A DNA stretch of 64,000 nt, taken from contig NZ_JABBGG010000002.1 in NCBI RefSeq assembly GCF_012927275.1, positions 124,001 through 188,000 on the forward strand, in the 5' to 3' direction. Numbering within the stretch: position 1 is the first letter of the stretch; every line of letters begins with the position of its first letter. The DNA is from Massilia polaris (GTDB taxonomy: Bacteria; Pseudomonadota; Gammaproteobacteria; Burkholderiales; Burkholderiaceae_D). Below are positions 1 to 8,876 of the stretch, piece by piece. The position numbers and the translations under genes are program-made. The notes under the pieces are model-generated. The model saw nothing but the letters and a program-made list of their open reading frames with translations, did not search any database and was not told where the DNA came from.

Positions 1-870
1 GGCCACGTGCGGGAAGCGTTCCACCAGCAGGTCGCGCAGCATGGCGTGCAGCGCGTTCAGGCTGGTGCGTGCATTGAGCGCCACGTTGTAGACCTGGTTG
101 GCGGCCGCCGGGTCGGTCGCCAGCGCGGCCAGCAGGTTGGCCTGCACCACGTTATCGATGAAACAGAAATCGCGGCTGGTCTCGCCGTCGCCGTTAATGA
201 ACAGCGGCTCGTTGCGGATCAGCGCGGCGATCCATTGCGGGATCACGGCGGCGTAGGCGCCATCCGGGTCCTGGCGCGGGCCGAACACATTGAAATAGCG
301 CAGGCCGATGCTGTCGGTGCCGTAGCAACGGCCGAACACGTCGGCGTACAGCTCGTTGACGTACTTGGTGACCGCATACGGCGACATCGGGTTGCCGATG
401 GTGTCCTCGACCTTGGGCAAGTCCGGATGGTCGCCATAGGTCGAGCTGGAGGCGGCGTAGACGATCCGCTTGACCCTGGCGTCGCGCGCGGCCGCCAGCA
501 TGTTGAGGAAACCGCTGACGTTGACATCGTTGGTGGCCTGCGGATCGCTGATCGAGCGCGATACCGAGCCCAGCGCCGCCTGGTGCAGCACGTAATCGGC
601 CCCGGCGACAGCCCGGGCGCAGTCGGCCGGATTGCGGATGTCGCCTTCGATGAAGGTAAAATTGGCGGCCGCGCCGGCGCCGGCGCCGGCCAGCGCCAGC
701 TCCAGGTTGCGGCGGTAGCCGGTGGCGAAATTGTCCAGGGCGGTCACGCGCTGCCCCAGGCGCAACAGCGCCTCGACCAGGTGGGAGCCGATGAAGCCGG
801 CCGCACCCGTGACCAGCCAGTGGCCGCGGTGGCCACCGAGGTACTGTTGAACGTCCGCGTATTTACTCAC
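1..870 (-). CDS. UDP-N-acetylglucosamine/uronate 4-epimerase, 3' end outside window
   Basis: Extended short-chain dehydrogenase/epimerase, 290 residues visible, C-terminus cut by the window edge. The N-terminal Rossmann motif TGAAGFIG lies at residues 21-28 and the catalytic Tyr165-xxx-Lys169 in SPYAVTKY. An asparagine/arginine-rich [10 protein letters not shown] segment follows, as in WbpP/TviC enzymes that interconvert UDP-GlcNAc(A) and UDP-GalNAc(A). A GTG start at 870 fits because the Rossmann fold begins about 18 residues later and there is no in-frame ATG before it. It follows the dehydrogenase gene by 19 bp, so the two probably supply one uronic-acid sugar nucleotide for the polysaccharide, as TviB/TviC do for Vi antigen. 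Exact sugar specificity cannot be told from sequence. Confidence 0.85.
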   Translation of the reverse strand, partial: MSKYADVQQYLGGHRGHWLVTGAAGFIGSHLVEALLRLGQRVTALDNFATGYRRNLELALAGAGAGAAANFTFIEGDIRNPADCARAVAGADYVLHQAALGSVSRSISDPQATNDVNVSGFLNMLAAARDARVKRIVYAASSSTYGDHPDLPKVEDTIGNPMSPYAVTKYVNELYADVFGRCYGTDSIGLRYFNVFGPRQDPDGAYAAVIPQWIAALIRNEPLFINGDGETSRDFCFIDNVVQANLLAALATDPAAANQVYNVALNARTSLNALHAMLRDLLVERFPHVA

Positions 871-889
871 AATGCCCCCGTGCCATGCA

Positions 890-2179
890 TCACAGGCGCC
901 AGACGCTGTAGCCAGCCGACTTCAGCGCATCCTGGTCGAACAGCGACTTGACGTCGATAAAGCAGCCGCCCTTGCTCAGCTTGTGCTGGAAATCTTCCAG
1001 CGGACGCGCCAGCAGTTCCCGGTGCGACACGGCGGCCACGATGGCGTCGGCGCGCGGCAGCCGGTCCCAGCTTTCCAGTTCGATGTGGTACTCGTGGAAT
1101 GCTTCGCCGGCATCGGCGACCGGGTCGTGCACGTGCACTTCGACGCCGTAGGCCTTCAGTTCGGCCACGATGTCGGCCACTTTCGAATTGCGCAGGTCAG
1201 GGCAGTTTTCCTTGAAGGTCAGGCCGATCACGTTGACCTTGGCACCCTTGACGTTGAAACCGGACGCGATCATCGACTTGATGGTCTTTTCGGCGACAAA
1301 CTTGGCCATGCCGTCGTTGATGCGGCGGCCGGCCAGGATCACCTGGGGGTGGTAGCCGATCATTTCGGCCTTGTGGGTCAGGTAGTAGGGATCGACGCCG
1401 ATGCAGTGGCCGCCCACCAGCCCCGGACGGAACGGCAGGAAGTTCCACTTGGTGCCGGCGGCCTTCAGCACTTCCAGCGTATCGATGCCGATCTTGTCGA
1501 AGATAATCGCCAGTTCGTTCATCAGCGCGATGTTCAGGTCGCGCTGGGTGTTTTCGATGACCTTGGCCGCTTCGGCGACCTTGACGCTGGAGGCGCGGTA
1601 GACCCCGGCGGTGATGATCGATTCATACAGCTGCGCGACCTTGTCGAGGGTGTCGGCGTCGTCGCCGGACACCACTTTCAGGATCGTGGTCAGCGTGTGT
1701 TCCTTGTCGCCCGGATTGATGCGCTCCGGCGAGAAGCCGACGTGGAAGTCCTGCTTCCATGTCAGGCCCGAATGCTGCTCGAGGATCGGGATGCAGACTT
1801 CCTCGGTGGCGCCAGGATAGACGGTCGATTCGAACACGACGATCGCGCCTTTCTTCATGTGCAGGCCGACCGTCCTGGAGGCGCCAGCCAGTGGGCCGAA
1901 GTCCGGGTTGTGGGCGATGTCGACCGGGGTCGGGACCGCCACCACGATGTAGTCTGCCTCGGCCAGTGCGGCCGGGTCGGTGGTGACCTGAAGCTGCTCT
2001 GCCGCACGCATCTGTCCGGTGCTCAACTCGCCGGTGGGGTCAATATGACGCCGGTAGCTGTCGATCTTGCTCTCGGACAAGTCGAAACCGATGGTTTTGC
2101 GTTTCTTGCCAAATTCCACTGCCAGCGGCAGGCCCACGTAGCCCAGCCCGACAACGGCCACAACCTTTGCTGCTTCCAT
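890..2179 (-). CDS. UDP-N-acetyl-hexosamine 6-dehydrogenase (TviB/WbpO-like)
   Basis: A 429-residue nucleotide-sugar dehydrogenase that oxidises UDP-HexNAc to the uronic acid with two NAD+. The N-terminal NAD motif is GLGYVG (residues 11-16), and the catalytic cysteine is Cys259 in the [11 protein letters not shown] motif. The C-terminal UDP-binding domain carries [13 protein letters not shown]. The ATG at 2179 was chosen because the NAD-binding strand begins a few residues later; the upstream in-frame extension has no similarity to the family. It is the first gene of a two-gene unit with the epimerase. Family members closest in motif are TviB/WbpO (UDP-GlcNAc or UDP-GalNAc dehydrogenases). 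A UDP-glucose dehydrogenase is less likely given the partner epimerase, but not excluded. Confidence 0.88.
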   Translation of the reverse strand: MEAAKVVAVVGLGYVGLPLAVEFGKKRKTIGFDLSESKIDSYRRHIDPTGELSTGQMRAAEQLQVTTDPAALAEADYIVVAVPTPVDIAHNPDFGPLAGASRTVGLHMKKGAIVVFESTVYPGATEEVCIPILEQHSGLTWKQDFHVGFSPERINPGDKEHTLTTILKVVSGDDADTLDKVAQLYESIITAGVYRASSVKVAEAAKVIENTQRDLNIALMNELAIIFDKIGIDTLEVLKAAGTKWNFLPFRPGLVGGHCIGVDPYYLTHKAEMIGYHPQVILAGRRINDGMAKFVAEKTIKSMIASGFNVKGAKVNVIGLTFKENCPDLRNSKVADIVAELKAYGVEVHVHDPVADAGEAFHEYHIELESWDRLPRADAIVAAVSHRELLARPLEDFQHKLSKGGCFIDVKSLFDQDALKSAGYSVWRL

Positions 2180-2235
2180 ATTGCCCCCAAAATTTATTAT
2201 TACTGTTGTAAGTATAGCAAGTGCAGGGCGCCATT

Positions 2236-2252
2236 TTGTTGTAGAACAACAA
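2236..2252. promoter_or_regulatory. Inverted repeat TTGTTG-N5-CAACAA upstream of the dehydrogenase gene
   Basis: A perfect 6-bp inverted repeat with a 5-bp spacer lies 57 bp upstream of the ATG at 2179, within the 200-bp gap between this gene and the acetyltransferase. The same half-sites in the opposite order (CAACAA-GT-TTGTTG) lie upstream of the PEP-CTERM gene. It could be an operator; a chance AT-rich repeat is possible. The rest of the gap (2180-2379) holds no gene I can support. Confidence 0.35.
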
Positions 2253-2379
2253 CCGCACATCGATCCGGCCATGGAAAAATCCGCTGATCAGGGAAGCGTC
2301 AATTCATTGTCCTTGGTTTCTTTCCGTGCCGTAATCAGAATTGCAATTATACAAATAAAAAACAATCGCGCTGTTGCTT

Positions 2380-3093
2380 TTACGCCCTTCCCGTTTCGCC
2401 AGGTTGCTGATGGTCCTGGGCCGGCGCCAGGCGGAATTTCGGCGCGCCCGCCGCGCCCACCGATAGCTGCACAAACGGCAATTGTGTCGCCAGCGTCAGT
2501 TGCCACTTGCCGCAGACCAGGAACAGCGCGGTGGCGATCCGGCGCGCGCCCAGGCGGCGGTGGGCCGCCCCGGACGCGGCGTTGAAGGCCGAGATGCGGC
2601 TGCACGACCAGCGCACGCCCAGGCTGTGCAACAAGAGGTTGGCGCGGTCCCACAGGCGCGGGAACGCCATGGTGAACTGGTGCTTTGGAAATATCTGGAC
2701 GTCGAAGTCCCAGGCCACGCCCTCGCCGGGTGAAAACACCGCCCTCACCTCGTCCTCCTGGTAGTCGGCCAGGGTGAACCACAGGTAACCGAGCAGTACG
2801 CCGTCCTTCCAGGCGGCCAGGCAGCGCCCGCCGCGCCGGTAGCGTTCGGCGATGACGGTGGCCGGACGGTCGAACTGGCTTGCGTCCAGCTCGCCCTCCA
2901 TGACTTCACGCACGTCGATCGCCGCGCCACGGCCTTTACTGAAAGGCACGGTCGTCACCGGCTGTGCCACAAGGTAATATCTGAACAGGCGGACGCGCCG
3001 CGCGCTGATGAGCGCGAGCCCGCGCGACAGTGCATACCAGCCGCTGTTGACCCAGCCAATCTGCCGCACGGTTTGTTGAAATTGTTTTCGCAT
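2380..3093 (-). CDS. GNAT-like acyltransferase of the polysaccharide locus
   Basis: A 237-residue soluble protein that I read as a GNAT-fold acyltransferase. Support is indirect: a CLAAWKDGVLLGYLW stretch (about residues 93-107) matches the central beta-strand pattern of GNAT enzymes, and a later segment with SRISAFNAASGAAHRRLGA resembles the strand-helix of the acyl-CoA site followed by the usual same-species copy-number region. No signal peptide or membrane segment is evident. The gene lies alone between the sugar-dehydrogenase unit and the divergent glycosyltransferase trio, so modification of a sugar or of the polymer is plausible. The substrate is unknown, and the family call is tentative. 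Confidence 0.5.
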   Translation of the reverse strand: MRKQFQQTVRQIGWVNSGWYALSRGLALISARRVRLFRYYLVAQPVTTVPFSKGRGAAIDVREVMEGELDASQFDRPATVIAERYRRGGRCLAAWKDGVLLGYLWFTLADYQEDEVRAVFSPGEGVAWDFDVQIFPKHQFTMAFPRLWDRANLLLHSLGVRWSCSRISAFNAASGAAHRRLGARRIATALFLVCGKWQLTLATQLPFVQLSVGAAGAPKFRLAPAQDHQQPGETGRA

Positions 3094-3242
3094 GACTCTT
3101 TAGGGCAAGCGGGCCGCTTGGGCGTGCAAATGATATGCCCAGGCACCGGGTCGACGAGCCCATGACCTTGTAGCAATATGGTACCACAGCATTTATTATC
3201 GTTGTGACATTTGAATTGAATTTTTTACAAGTGCGACCTTCC

Positions 3243-3271
3243 TTGACGGTGCCTGTCGTGCTCGTTACACT
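3243..3271 (+). promoter_or_regulatory. Sigma-70 type promoter of the glycosyltransferase-flippase unit
   Basis: TTGACG (3243-3248) and TACACT (3266-3271) are separated by exactly 17 bp. The predicted start of transcription lies about 27 bp before the ATG at 3307, which is preceded by a GAGGAG ribosome site. The 213-bp divergent gap to the acetyltransferase gene contains no other clear promoter on this strand. Confidence 0.65.
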
Positions 3272-3306
3272 TCATTGTCTTTTATGCATATTTTTCGAGG
3301 AGCGGC

Positions 3307-5376
3307 ATGTTATCGGTCGTAATGGCAACGTGCAACGGCGCACTCACCCTGCCCAAAGTGCTGGCCGCCTATGCGCGCCTCGAGCATCCCGGCGAGGCGT
3401 GGAAGCTGTTCGTTGTCAACGATGGCAGCACCGACGGCACCGGCGCGATCCTCGCCGGTTTCGCCGCCGCCCTGCCGCTGACCGTGATCGACCAGGACCG
3501 CAAGGGCAAGAATGCCGCGCTCAATGCCGCGCTCGCGGTGGCGCTGGCCAATCCCGGCTGCCAGCTGCTGGTGTTTACCGACGACGACGCCACGCCCGAG
3601 CCGGACTGGCTGATGCGGCTGGCCGATTGCGCGCGCGCCCAGCCCGGCTATGCGATCTTCGGCGGCGCGATCTACCCCGACTGGGCGGTGGCGCCGCCGG
3701 ACTGGGTACTCAACAAGGTTCCGCTTGGCATCACCTACGCCGTCACCACCGCCGCCAGCGGTCCGGTCTTCCCGGGACTGGTATGGGGCGCCAACATGGC
3801 GGTACGGCGCGCCGTGTTTGATGCCGGACACCGTTTCAACGCCAGCATCGGCCCGTCGGCCGGCGCCTATGCGATGGGTAGCGAAACCGAATTCAACCGC
3901 CGCGTCAGCGAAGCCGGGTTCAAGTCCTGGTTTTGCGCCGAAGCGAAGACCGGCCACCATATCCGCGCCAGCCAGCTGGCGCCGGAATTCATCCTGCAGC
4001 GCGCCTACAAGTTCGGGCGCGGGGCCCGTGCCCAGGAAACGGGTTCCAGCCAAGCCCGGCTGTTCGATGTCCCGCGCTGGACGCTGTCCAAGTACGCGCA
4101 TGAAATGCTGGCGGCGCTCAAGGCGCGCCTGGCCGGCGACCAGGAGCGCCTGTTCGCGGCGCGCTGGGAGCTGCACTACCTGCGCGGCTATTTTTTCCAG
4201 GCATGGAAGGCCAAGGGCCAGCCGCGCGTCATGCTCACCAGCTGCTCGGGCGAGCTGGGCGGCATGGAAATGCGCATGGCGCAGGAAGCCAGGCTGCTGG
4301 CCGCGGCCGGCGCCCGGGTGGTGGTGGCGACGCCGCCCTTCCGCGGTTTCGAGCGCTTCGCCGACGCGCTGCACGGCGGCCGGATCGCGGTCGGCATCTT
4401 CGACCCGCCGCAGTTCGGCGAGCAATGGCAATGGCGGCGCTTCAACAAACTGCGCGCCTCGCTGACTGGCACCTGGCAGATGCGGCGCCACCGTCCCGAC
4501 CTGGTCCACGTGGCATTCTGCTGGACCACCTACGGCGCCTCGGCGCTGTGGCTGGCGCACCGCTGCGGCATCCCGACCGTCATCAGCGTGCATAACGCCT
4601 TCCCGAAAAAGACCTTCTCGGCCTGGCACGACCGCCTGTTCCGCGAAGCGTTTACCAGCGTGAAGGGCATCTACGCGGTATCCGATTCCGCGATGGACCA
4701 TTTCGTCGCCATCTTCGGCAAGTACATCGGCCCGGCCACCCGGCTGCAGGTGATCCCGAACAGCGTCGACATCGGCCGCTTCATCCCCTCGCCCGCGCGC
4801 CGCGACGCCGCCCGCGCCAGGCTCGGCCTGCCGCGCGACGCCCTGGTGCTGGGCTCGGTCGCCCGGCTGTCGCCGCAGAAACGCCCGGACGCCCTGATCG
4901 ACCTGTTCGCGCGGCTCAGGCAGACTTACCCGGACCTGTACCTGGTGCTGGCCGGCACCGGCCCGCTCGAGCAGCAGCTGCGCGACCAGGTCGCCGCGCT
5001 CGGCCTGGACGGCGCCGTGATCTTCGCCGGCTTCGTCGGCGACGTCGAAATGATGCTGCCGGCCTTCGACCTGCACTTCCTGCTGAGCCGGAACGAGGGC
5101 TTCGGCATTTCCACCATCGAGGCGATGGCATGCGGGGTGCCGGTGGTCGGCACCGACGTGCCCGGCACCGCCGATATCCTGCGCGGCAGCGAGGGCGGCA
5201 TGCTGGTGCCGCTCGACGACGCCGACCTCACCCACGACCAGGTGTCGCGCCTGCTTGCCGACCCGGCGCGGCGCGCCGCGATGGCCATCAAGGCAAGGCA
5301 GGAAATGGAGTCGACCTATTCGGCGGAAATCTTAAAGGGCCGCATCGACGCGTTTTACCAGGGGTTGTTGACGTGA
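3307..5376 (+). CDS. Bifunctional GT2-GT4 fusion glycosyltransferase
   Basis: A 689-residue protein with two complete glycosyltransferase modules. Residues 1 to about 260 are a GT2 (GT-A) domain: VVNDGSTDGT near residue 37 and the metal-binding DDD at 92-94 in FTDDDATPEPDW. From about residue 303 a GT4 (GT-B) domain begins with PRVMLTSCSGELGG, and carries the nucleotide-sugar signature EGFGISTIE (E-x7-E, about residues 597-605) followed by AMACGVPVVG. Each half is of normal family length, so this is a fusion rather than a misread. A GAGGAG ribosome site precedes the ATG. It overlaps the flippase gene by 4 bp. It probably adds two successive sugars of the repeat unit at the cytoplasmic face; donors are unknown. 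Confidence 0.88.
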   Translation: MLSVVMATCNGALTLPKVLAAYARLEHPGEAWKLFVVNDGSTDGTGAILAGFAAALPLTVIDQDRKGKNAALNAALAVALANPGCQLLVFTDDDATPEPDWLMRLADCARAQPGYAIFGGAIYPDWAVAPPDWVLNKVPLGITYAVTTAASGPVFPGLVWGANMAVRRAVFDAGHRFNASIGPSAGAYAMGSETEFNRRVSEAGFKSWFCAEAKTGHHIRASQLAPEFILQRAYKFGRGARAQETGSSQARLFDVPRWTLSKYAHEMLAALKARLAGDQERLFAARWELHYLRGYFFQAWKAKGQPRVMLTSCSGELGGMEMRMAQEARLLAAAGARVVVATPPFRGFERFADALHGGRIAVGIFDPPQFGEQWQWRRFNKLRASLTGTWQMRRHRPDLVHVAFCWTTYGASALWLAHRCGIPTVISVHNAFPKKTFSAWHDRLFREAFTSVKGIYAVSDSAMDHFVAIFGKYIGPATRLQVIPNSVDIGRFIPSPARRDAARARLGLPRDALVLGSVARLSPQKRPDALIDLFARLRQTYPDLYLVLAGTGPLEQQLRDQVAALGLDGAVIFAGFVGDVEMMLPAFDLHFLLSRNEGFGISTIEAMACGVPVVGTDVPGTADILRGSEGGMLVPLDDADLTHDQVSRLLADPARRAAMAIKARQEMESTYSAEILKGRIDAFYQGLLT

Positions 5377-6815
5377 GCAAAACCCGGGCGGCGCTGCTCA
5401 TCTCCTTCGTTGAAAAATATGCGTTGCTGATTCTTGGAATCATCGGCAGCATGACCCTGGCCCGCCTGCTGACGCCGGAAGAAACCGGCGTCTATTCCAT
5501 CGGCGCCACCCTGCTTGGCATCGCCCACGTGATGCGCGATTTCGGCGTCGGCCAGTACCTGATCCAGGAGCGCGAACTGACCCAGGACAAGCTGCGCGCC
5601 ACCCTGGCGGTGAGTTTTGCGGTGGCCTGGTCGCTGGCCGTCATGATTATCTGCGCCAGCCACCCGCTGGCCTGGTTCTTTGACGACCAGCGCCTGGTGC
5701 CGGTGATGCAAGTCATGTCGATCAATTTCTTCCTGATCCCGTTTACCTCGACAGTGCTGCCTTTGCTACGCCGCGAGATGCGCTTCGGGCCGATCTGCTT
5801 CATCAACATCGTCAGCGGCACGGTCAGCTTTTCGGTCGCCGTCAGCCTGGCGTGGAACGGCTTCGGCTACATGAGCCTGGCATACGCTTCGGCCTGCGCC
5901 TCGATCGCGACCCTGCTGGCCAGCGTCCGCTTCCGGCCGCCCGGTTTCCCCTGGATACCGTCGTTGCGCGGCATCCGCCGGGTCGCGAAGTTCGGCGCCT
6001 TCTCGACCGGCGGCACGCTGATCGACGAAATCGGCGTGGCCGCACCGGAACTCATCATCGGCAAGTTCATCGGCATGGACGGCGTCGGCATCTTCAGCAA
6101 GGCGGCCGGCACCCTGGCGATCTTCGGCCGCGCCGTCACCAGCGTGGTGTCGCCGGTGGCCTACGCGCTGTTCGCGGAACAGTCGCGCGGCGGCGGCGAC
6201 GTCAAGGGCGCCTACCTGACCACGGTCGCGCTGATGACGGCGTTCTCGATGCCCTTCTTCGGTTTCATCGCGCTGATGGCCTTCCCCACCGTGCGCGTGA
6301 TGTTCGGCCCGCAGTGGGATGGCGCGGCGCCCTTGTTGCGGATCATGTGCCTGTCGTCCGCGCTGTTCAGCGCGATCAGCATGGCGCGCTACCTGTTCGT
6401 CGCGACCGGCCACGTCAAGGCCCAGGCCAAGCTGGACGCCTCCACCGTATCGGTCCGGGTCGCCATGCTGCTGGCCGCCGCGCCGTTCGGCCTGGTCGCG
6501 GTGGCGTGGGCGATCGTGCTGGGCGCCCTGTTCCGCCTGTACCTGACCGTGCGCATGCAGTACCAGGTCAGCGGCATCACCGTGTTCGACCTGTTCTCGG
6601 CCTGCCGCAAGAGCGCCCTGCTGGCACTGCTGTGCTCGGCCGGCCCCCTGGCCGCCTTCATGCTGGGCGGTCCGGTGCTGGTGAAACTGCTCGTCGCCGC
6701 ATCGCTGAGCGCACTGCTGTGGGTGGCCGGCCTGTTCATGCTGCGCCATCCGCTGGCCCCCGAGGTCCGCGCCATCGGCCAGAAAATTCCGCTGTTCGGC
6801 GCGAGGAAGCGCTGA
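5373..6815 (+). CDS. Polysaccharide repeat-unit flippase (Wzx/MOP superfamily)
   Basis: A 480-residue, highly hydrophobic protein of the MOP/Wzx polysaccharide transporter family, with about 12-14 predicted membrane segments. The N-terminus (LLISFVEKYALLILGIIGSMTLARLLTPEE) has the typical first two helices and the RLLTPEEfG-like loop of lipopolysaccharide flippases. It starts with GTG at 5373, overlapping the previous stop codon as GTGA, which implies translational coupling. It should move lipid-linked repeat units across the inner membrane, working with the glycosyltransferases around it. No polymerase is adjacent on this strand; the O-antigen-ligase-like protein at 8873-10225 may be the Wzy-type partner. 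Confidence 0.87.
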   Translation: MSKTRAALLISFVEKYALLILGIIGSMTLARLLTPEETGVYSIGATLLGIAHVMRDFGVGQYLIQERELTQDKLRATLAVSFAVAWSLAVMIICASHPLAWFFDDQRLVPVMQVMSINFFLIPFTSTVLPLLRREMRFGPICFINIVSGTVSFSVAVSLAWNGFGYMSLAYASACASIATLLASVRFRPPGFPWIPSLRGIRRVAKFGAFSTGGTLIDEIGVAAPELIIGKFIGMDGVGIFSKAAGTLAIFGRAVTSVVSPVAYALFAEQSRGGGDVKGAYLTTVALMTAFSMPFFGFIALMAFPTVRVMFGPQWDGAAPLLRIMCLSSALFSAISMARYLFVATGHVKAQAKLDASTVSVRVAMLLAAAPFGLVAVAWAIVLGALFRLYLTVRMQYQVSGITVFDLFSACRKSALLALLCSAGPLAAFMLGGPVLVKLLVAASLSALLWVAGLFMLRHPLAPEVRAIGQKIPLFGARKR

Positions 6816-7870
6816 TGCGCGTCGGTGTGTTGTCCTACCCGATGCTGTTCCAGCGCCACGGCGGCCTGCAGGTACAGGTCACGGAAACGGTCAGCGCGCT
6901 GCAGCAGCTGGCCGGCGCCGCCCTGTCGGTGGAGCTGGCCGACCCGGTGCGCGCCAGCCTGGCCGGCTACGATGTGCTGCACGTATTTTCCGCCATCAAC
7001 GGCAACCACCGCATCATCGAGACCGCGCGCGAGCTCGGCGTGCCGGCCGTGCTGTCGCCGCTGCTGTCGCCCGCGTGGAACGGCGCCTCCGCGCTGCGCG
7101 CGCGCATCGCCACCGGCGTCGCGCGCCACCTTACCGGCGGCGACGTGCAGACCAGCTTCAGCCAGATCGAGGGCGCGCTGCGCAAGGCCGACCTGCTGGT
7201 CGCGCTTGGCGAGCCGGAACGGGCCGCGATGCGCTCTGCCTTCCGCATCCCGGACCAGCGGATCCGGATTGTCCCGAACGGCATCGGCGCGCGTTTTTTC
7301 AGCGCCGATGGCGGCCTGTTCCGTGACCGCGCCGGCCTGCACGGCGATTTCGCGCTGATGGTGGGCGCGGTGTCGCCCTACAAGAACCAGCTCGGCGTGG
7401 CCGCCGTGCTGGCCGCGATGGGCCTGCCGTTCGCCGTGATCGGCACGGCCGAGCAGCGCGACCAGGGCTACCTGCGACAGCTGCAGGCCACCAGCGGGGT
7501 GCGCTACCTCGGCGGGCTGGCCCATGACGATCCCCTGCTGGCCTCCGCGTACGCAGCCGCCAGCGTGTTCGTGCTGCCGAGCAAGGGCGAAGTGCTGCCG
7601 CTGACGGCGCTGGAAGCGCTGGCCAGCGGCACCCCGGTCATGCTGACCGACCAGAGCGCGCTGGACCTCGCCGATAGCGGCTTCGCATTCAGGAAAGTGA
7701 AGTGGGATGACGGCGCCGGCCAGCAGGCGGCGATTGCGGCGCTGGTGGCAGGCAAGCCCGAGCGCAAGCGGGTGCAGGACCTGGTGCGGCACATGACCTG
7801 GCCCGGCGTGGCCCGGGAACTGCTGGCGATCTACCAGCAGGCGCGCGCCATGCACGCCGCCAACGGCTGA
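6815..7870 (+). CDS. Glycosyltransferase family 4
   Basis: A 351-residue GT-B glycosyltransferase. The N-terminus RVGVLSYPMLFQRHGGLQVQV is the acceptor-side Rossmann start of GT4 enzymes. PNGI and a VGAVSPYKN segment mark the inter-domain region. LPSKGEVLPLTALEALASG holds the donor-site E-x7-E. The start overlaps the flippase stop by one base (TGATG), the third coupled gene of the unit. It ends 13 bp before the end of the convergent deacetylase gene. Role: addition of a sugar to the lipid-linked repeat unit; donor and linkage unknown. Confidence 0.85.
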   Translation: MRVGVLSYPMLFQRHGGLQVQVTETVSALQQLAGAALSVELADPVRASLAGYDVLHVFSAINGNHRIIETARELGVPAVLSPLLSPAWNGASALRARIATGVARHLTGGDVQTSFSQIEGALRKADLLVALGEPERAAMRSAFRIPDQRIRIVPNGIGARFFSADGGLFRDRAGLHGDFALMVGAVSPYKNQLGVAAVLAAMGLPFAVIGTAEQRDQGYLRQLQATSGVRYLGGLAHDDPLLASAYAAASVFVLPSKGEVLPLTALEALASGTPVMLTDQSALDLADSGFAFRKVKWDDGAGQQAAIAALVAGKPERKRVQDLVRHMTWPGVARELLAIYQQARAMHAANG

Positions 7871-7883
7871 CGCCGGCGATTCC

Positions 7884-8876
7884 TCAGGCCGCGGCCGCGC
7901 GCTCGGCCTTGACGGTCAGGTTGCGCGCCATCCGCATCAGATAGCCCGTCCGGCTCAGGTCCCATGGCGTGAAGCGCGGCAGCTGGAACAGGTCGGGCAC
8001 GCCGTCGTAGCGTCCCCACGCGGTCGACACCGCGGCGTCGAACTTCAGGTCGCGCACCATCGCCGCGTGCCCGGCATGGTAATCGGCGTTCGGCTTGCCG
8101 TTCGGATACGCAAACAGCCTGACCTCGTCGCCGATGATCTGCTCCAGCTGGTGCTTGCCCTGCGCGATTTCCTCGCGCGCCGCGCCGGCGTCCAGCCGCG
8201 CCAGGATGGGATGGTTGACGGTGTGGCCGCCGATCCCCATGCCGGCCTGGTGCATCATCCTGACCTGGCCGTCGCTCATCATGGCGTTGGCCGGCAGCGC
8301 CACCTGGTGGGTGGCGGCAAGCCGCAGGGCCAGCTCCAGCCTTTCTTCCAGCGCACGATACTTCAGCTTGCCGATCAGGGCGGAAATCGCCGCGCGGCGC
8401 TGTTCGTTGCTGCCGAGGCCGATCACGCCGAGCCCGGCCGCCCGCGCGTCCAGCGCCGGCGCGCGGCAGCCGCGCACCAGCTCGGTGATGACGTCGTTGA
8501 ACATCAGGCCGCCGTTCAGGAAGCCGGTCGCGATGAAGAAGGTGGCATGCACGCCGTGGCGCTGCAGGATCGGCAGCGCGACCTCGGCGTTGTCGGCATA
8601 GCCGTCGTCGAAGGTGATGCAGGCCGCGCGCGGCGGCAGGGTTCCGCTGCGGATGCGCTCGATCGCGCCGGCCAGCGGCAGGATGTCGAAGTGCGACTTC
8701 AGGACACCGATTTCGCGGTCGAAGCGATGCTGGTCGACTTCGCCCGGGAACAGCGGGTCGGGCGCGGCGGACACGCGATGGTAGATCACGATCGAGAGCG
8801 GGCCGCTGCCGCCCGGCGACAAAGCCCTGAGCAGGGGCCGGCTGGCGCGCGCGGCGAGTGCCTGGGACAGCTTCAA
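7884..8876 (-). CDS. Polysaccharide deacetylase (NodB domain)
   Basis: A 330-residue carbohydrate esterase 4 protein. The first catalytic motif ITFDDGYADNA and the metal-binding GGHTVNHPILA (HxxxH type) are both present, with a FAYPNG segment near the C-terminus. No signal peptide is obvious, although the N-terminus is short and basic. It most likely starts with TTG at 8876, which overlaps the TGA of the upstream gene as TTGA; an AAGGAT ribosome site lies 5 bases before it and no ATG is suitably placed. It is the last gene of the long XrtA operon. It should remove N- or O-acetyl groups from the polymer or its precursor. Confidence 0.85.
   Translation of the reverse strand: MKLSQALAARASRPLLRALSPGGSGPLSIVIYHRVSAAPDPLFPGEVDQHRFDREIGVLKSHFDILPLAGAIERIRSGTLPPRAACITFDDGYADNAEVALPILQRHGVHATFFIATGFLNGGLMFNDVITELVRGCRAPALDARAAGLGVIGLGSNEQRRAAISALIGKLKYRALEERLELALRLAATHQVALPANAMMSDGQVRMMHQAGMGIGGHTVNHPILARLDAGAAREEIAQGKHQLEQIIGDEVRLFAYPNGKPNADYHAGHAAMVRDLKFDAAVSTAWGRYDGVPDLFQLPRFTPWDLSRTGYLMRMARNLTVKAERAAAA

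Noticed and set aside
7-951. Long plus-strand open frame across the epimerase gene
   Set aside because: It is antisense to a gene with clear Rossmann and YxxxK motifs; its arginine/glycine/valine-rich translation is typical of the opposite strand of GC-rich coding DNA.
2660-3190. Sigma-54 site TGGTACCATATTGC before the acetyltransferase gene
   Set aside because: The GG to GC spacing is 9 rather than 10 bp, which sigma-54 does not tolerate.
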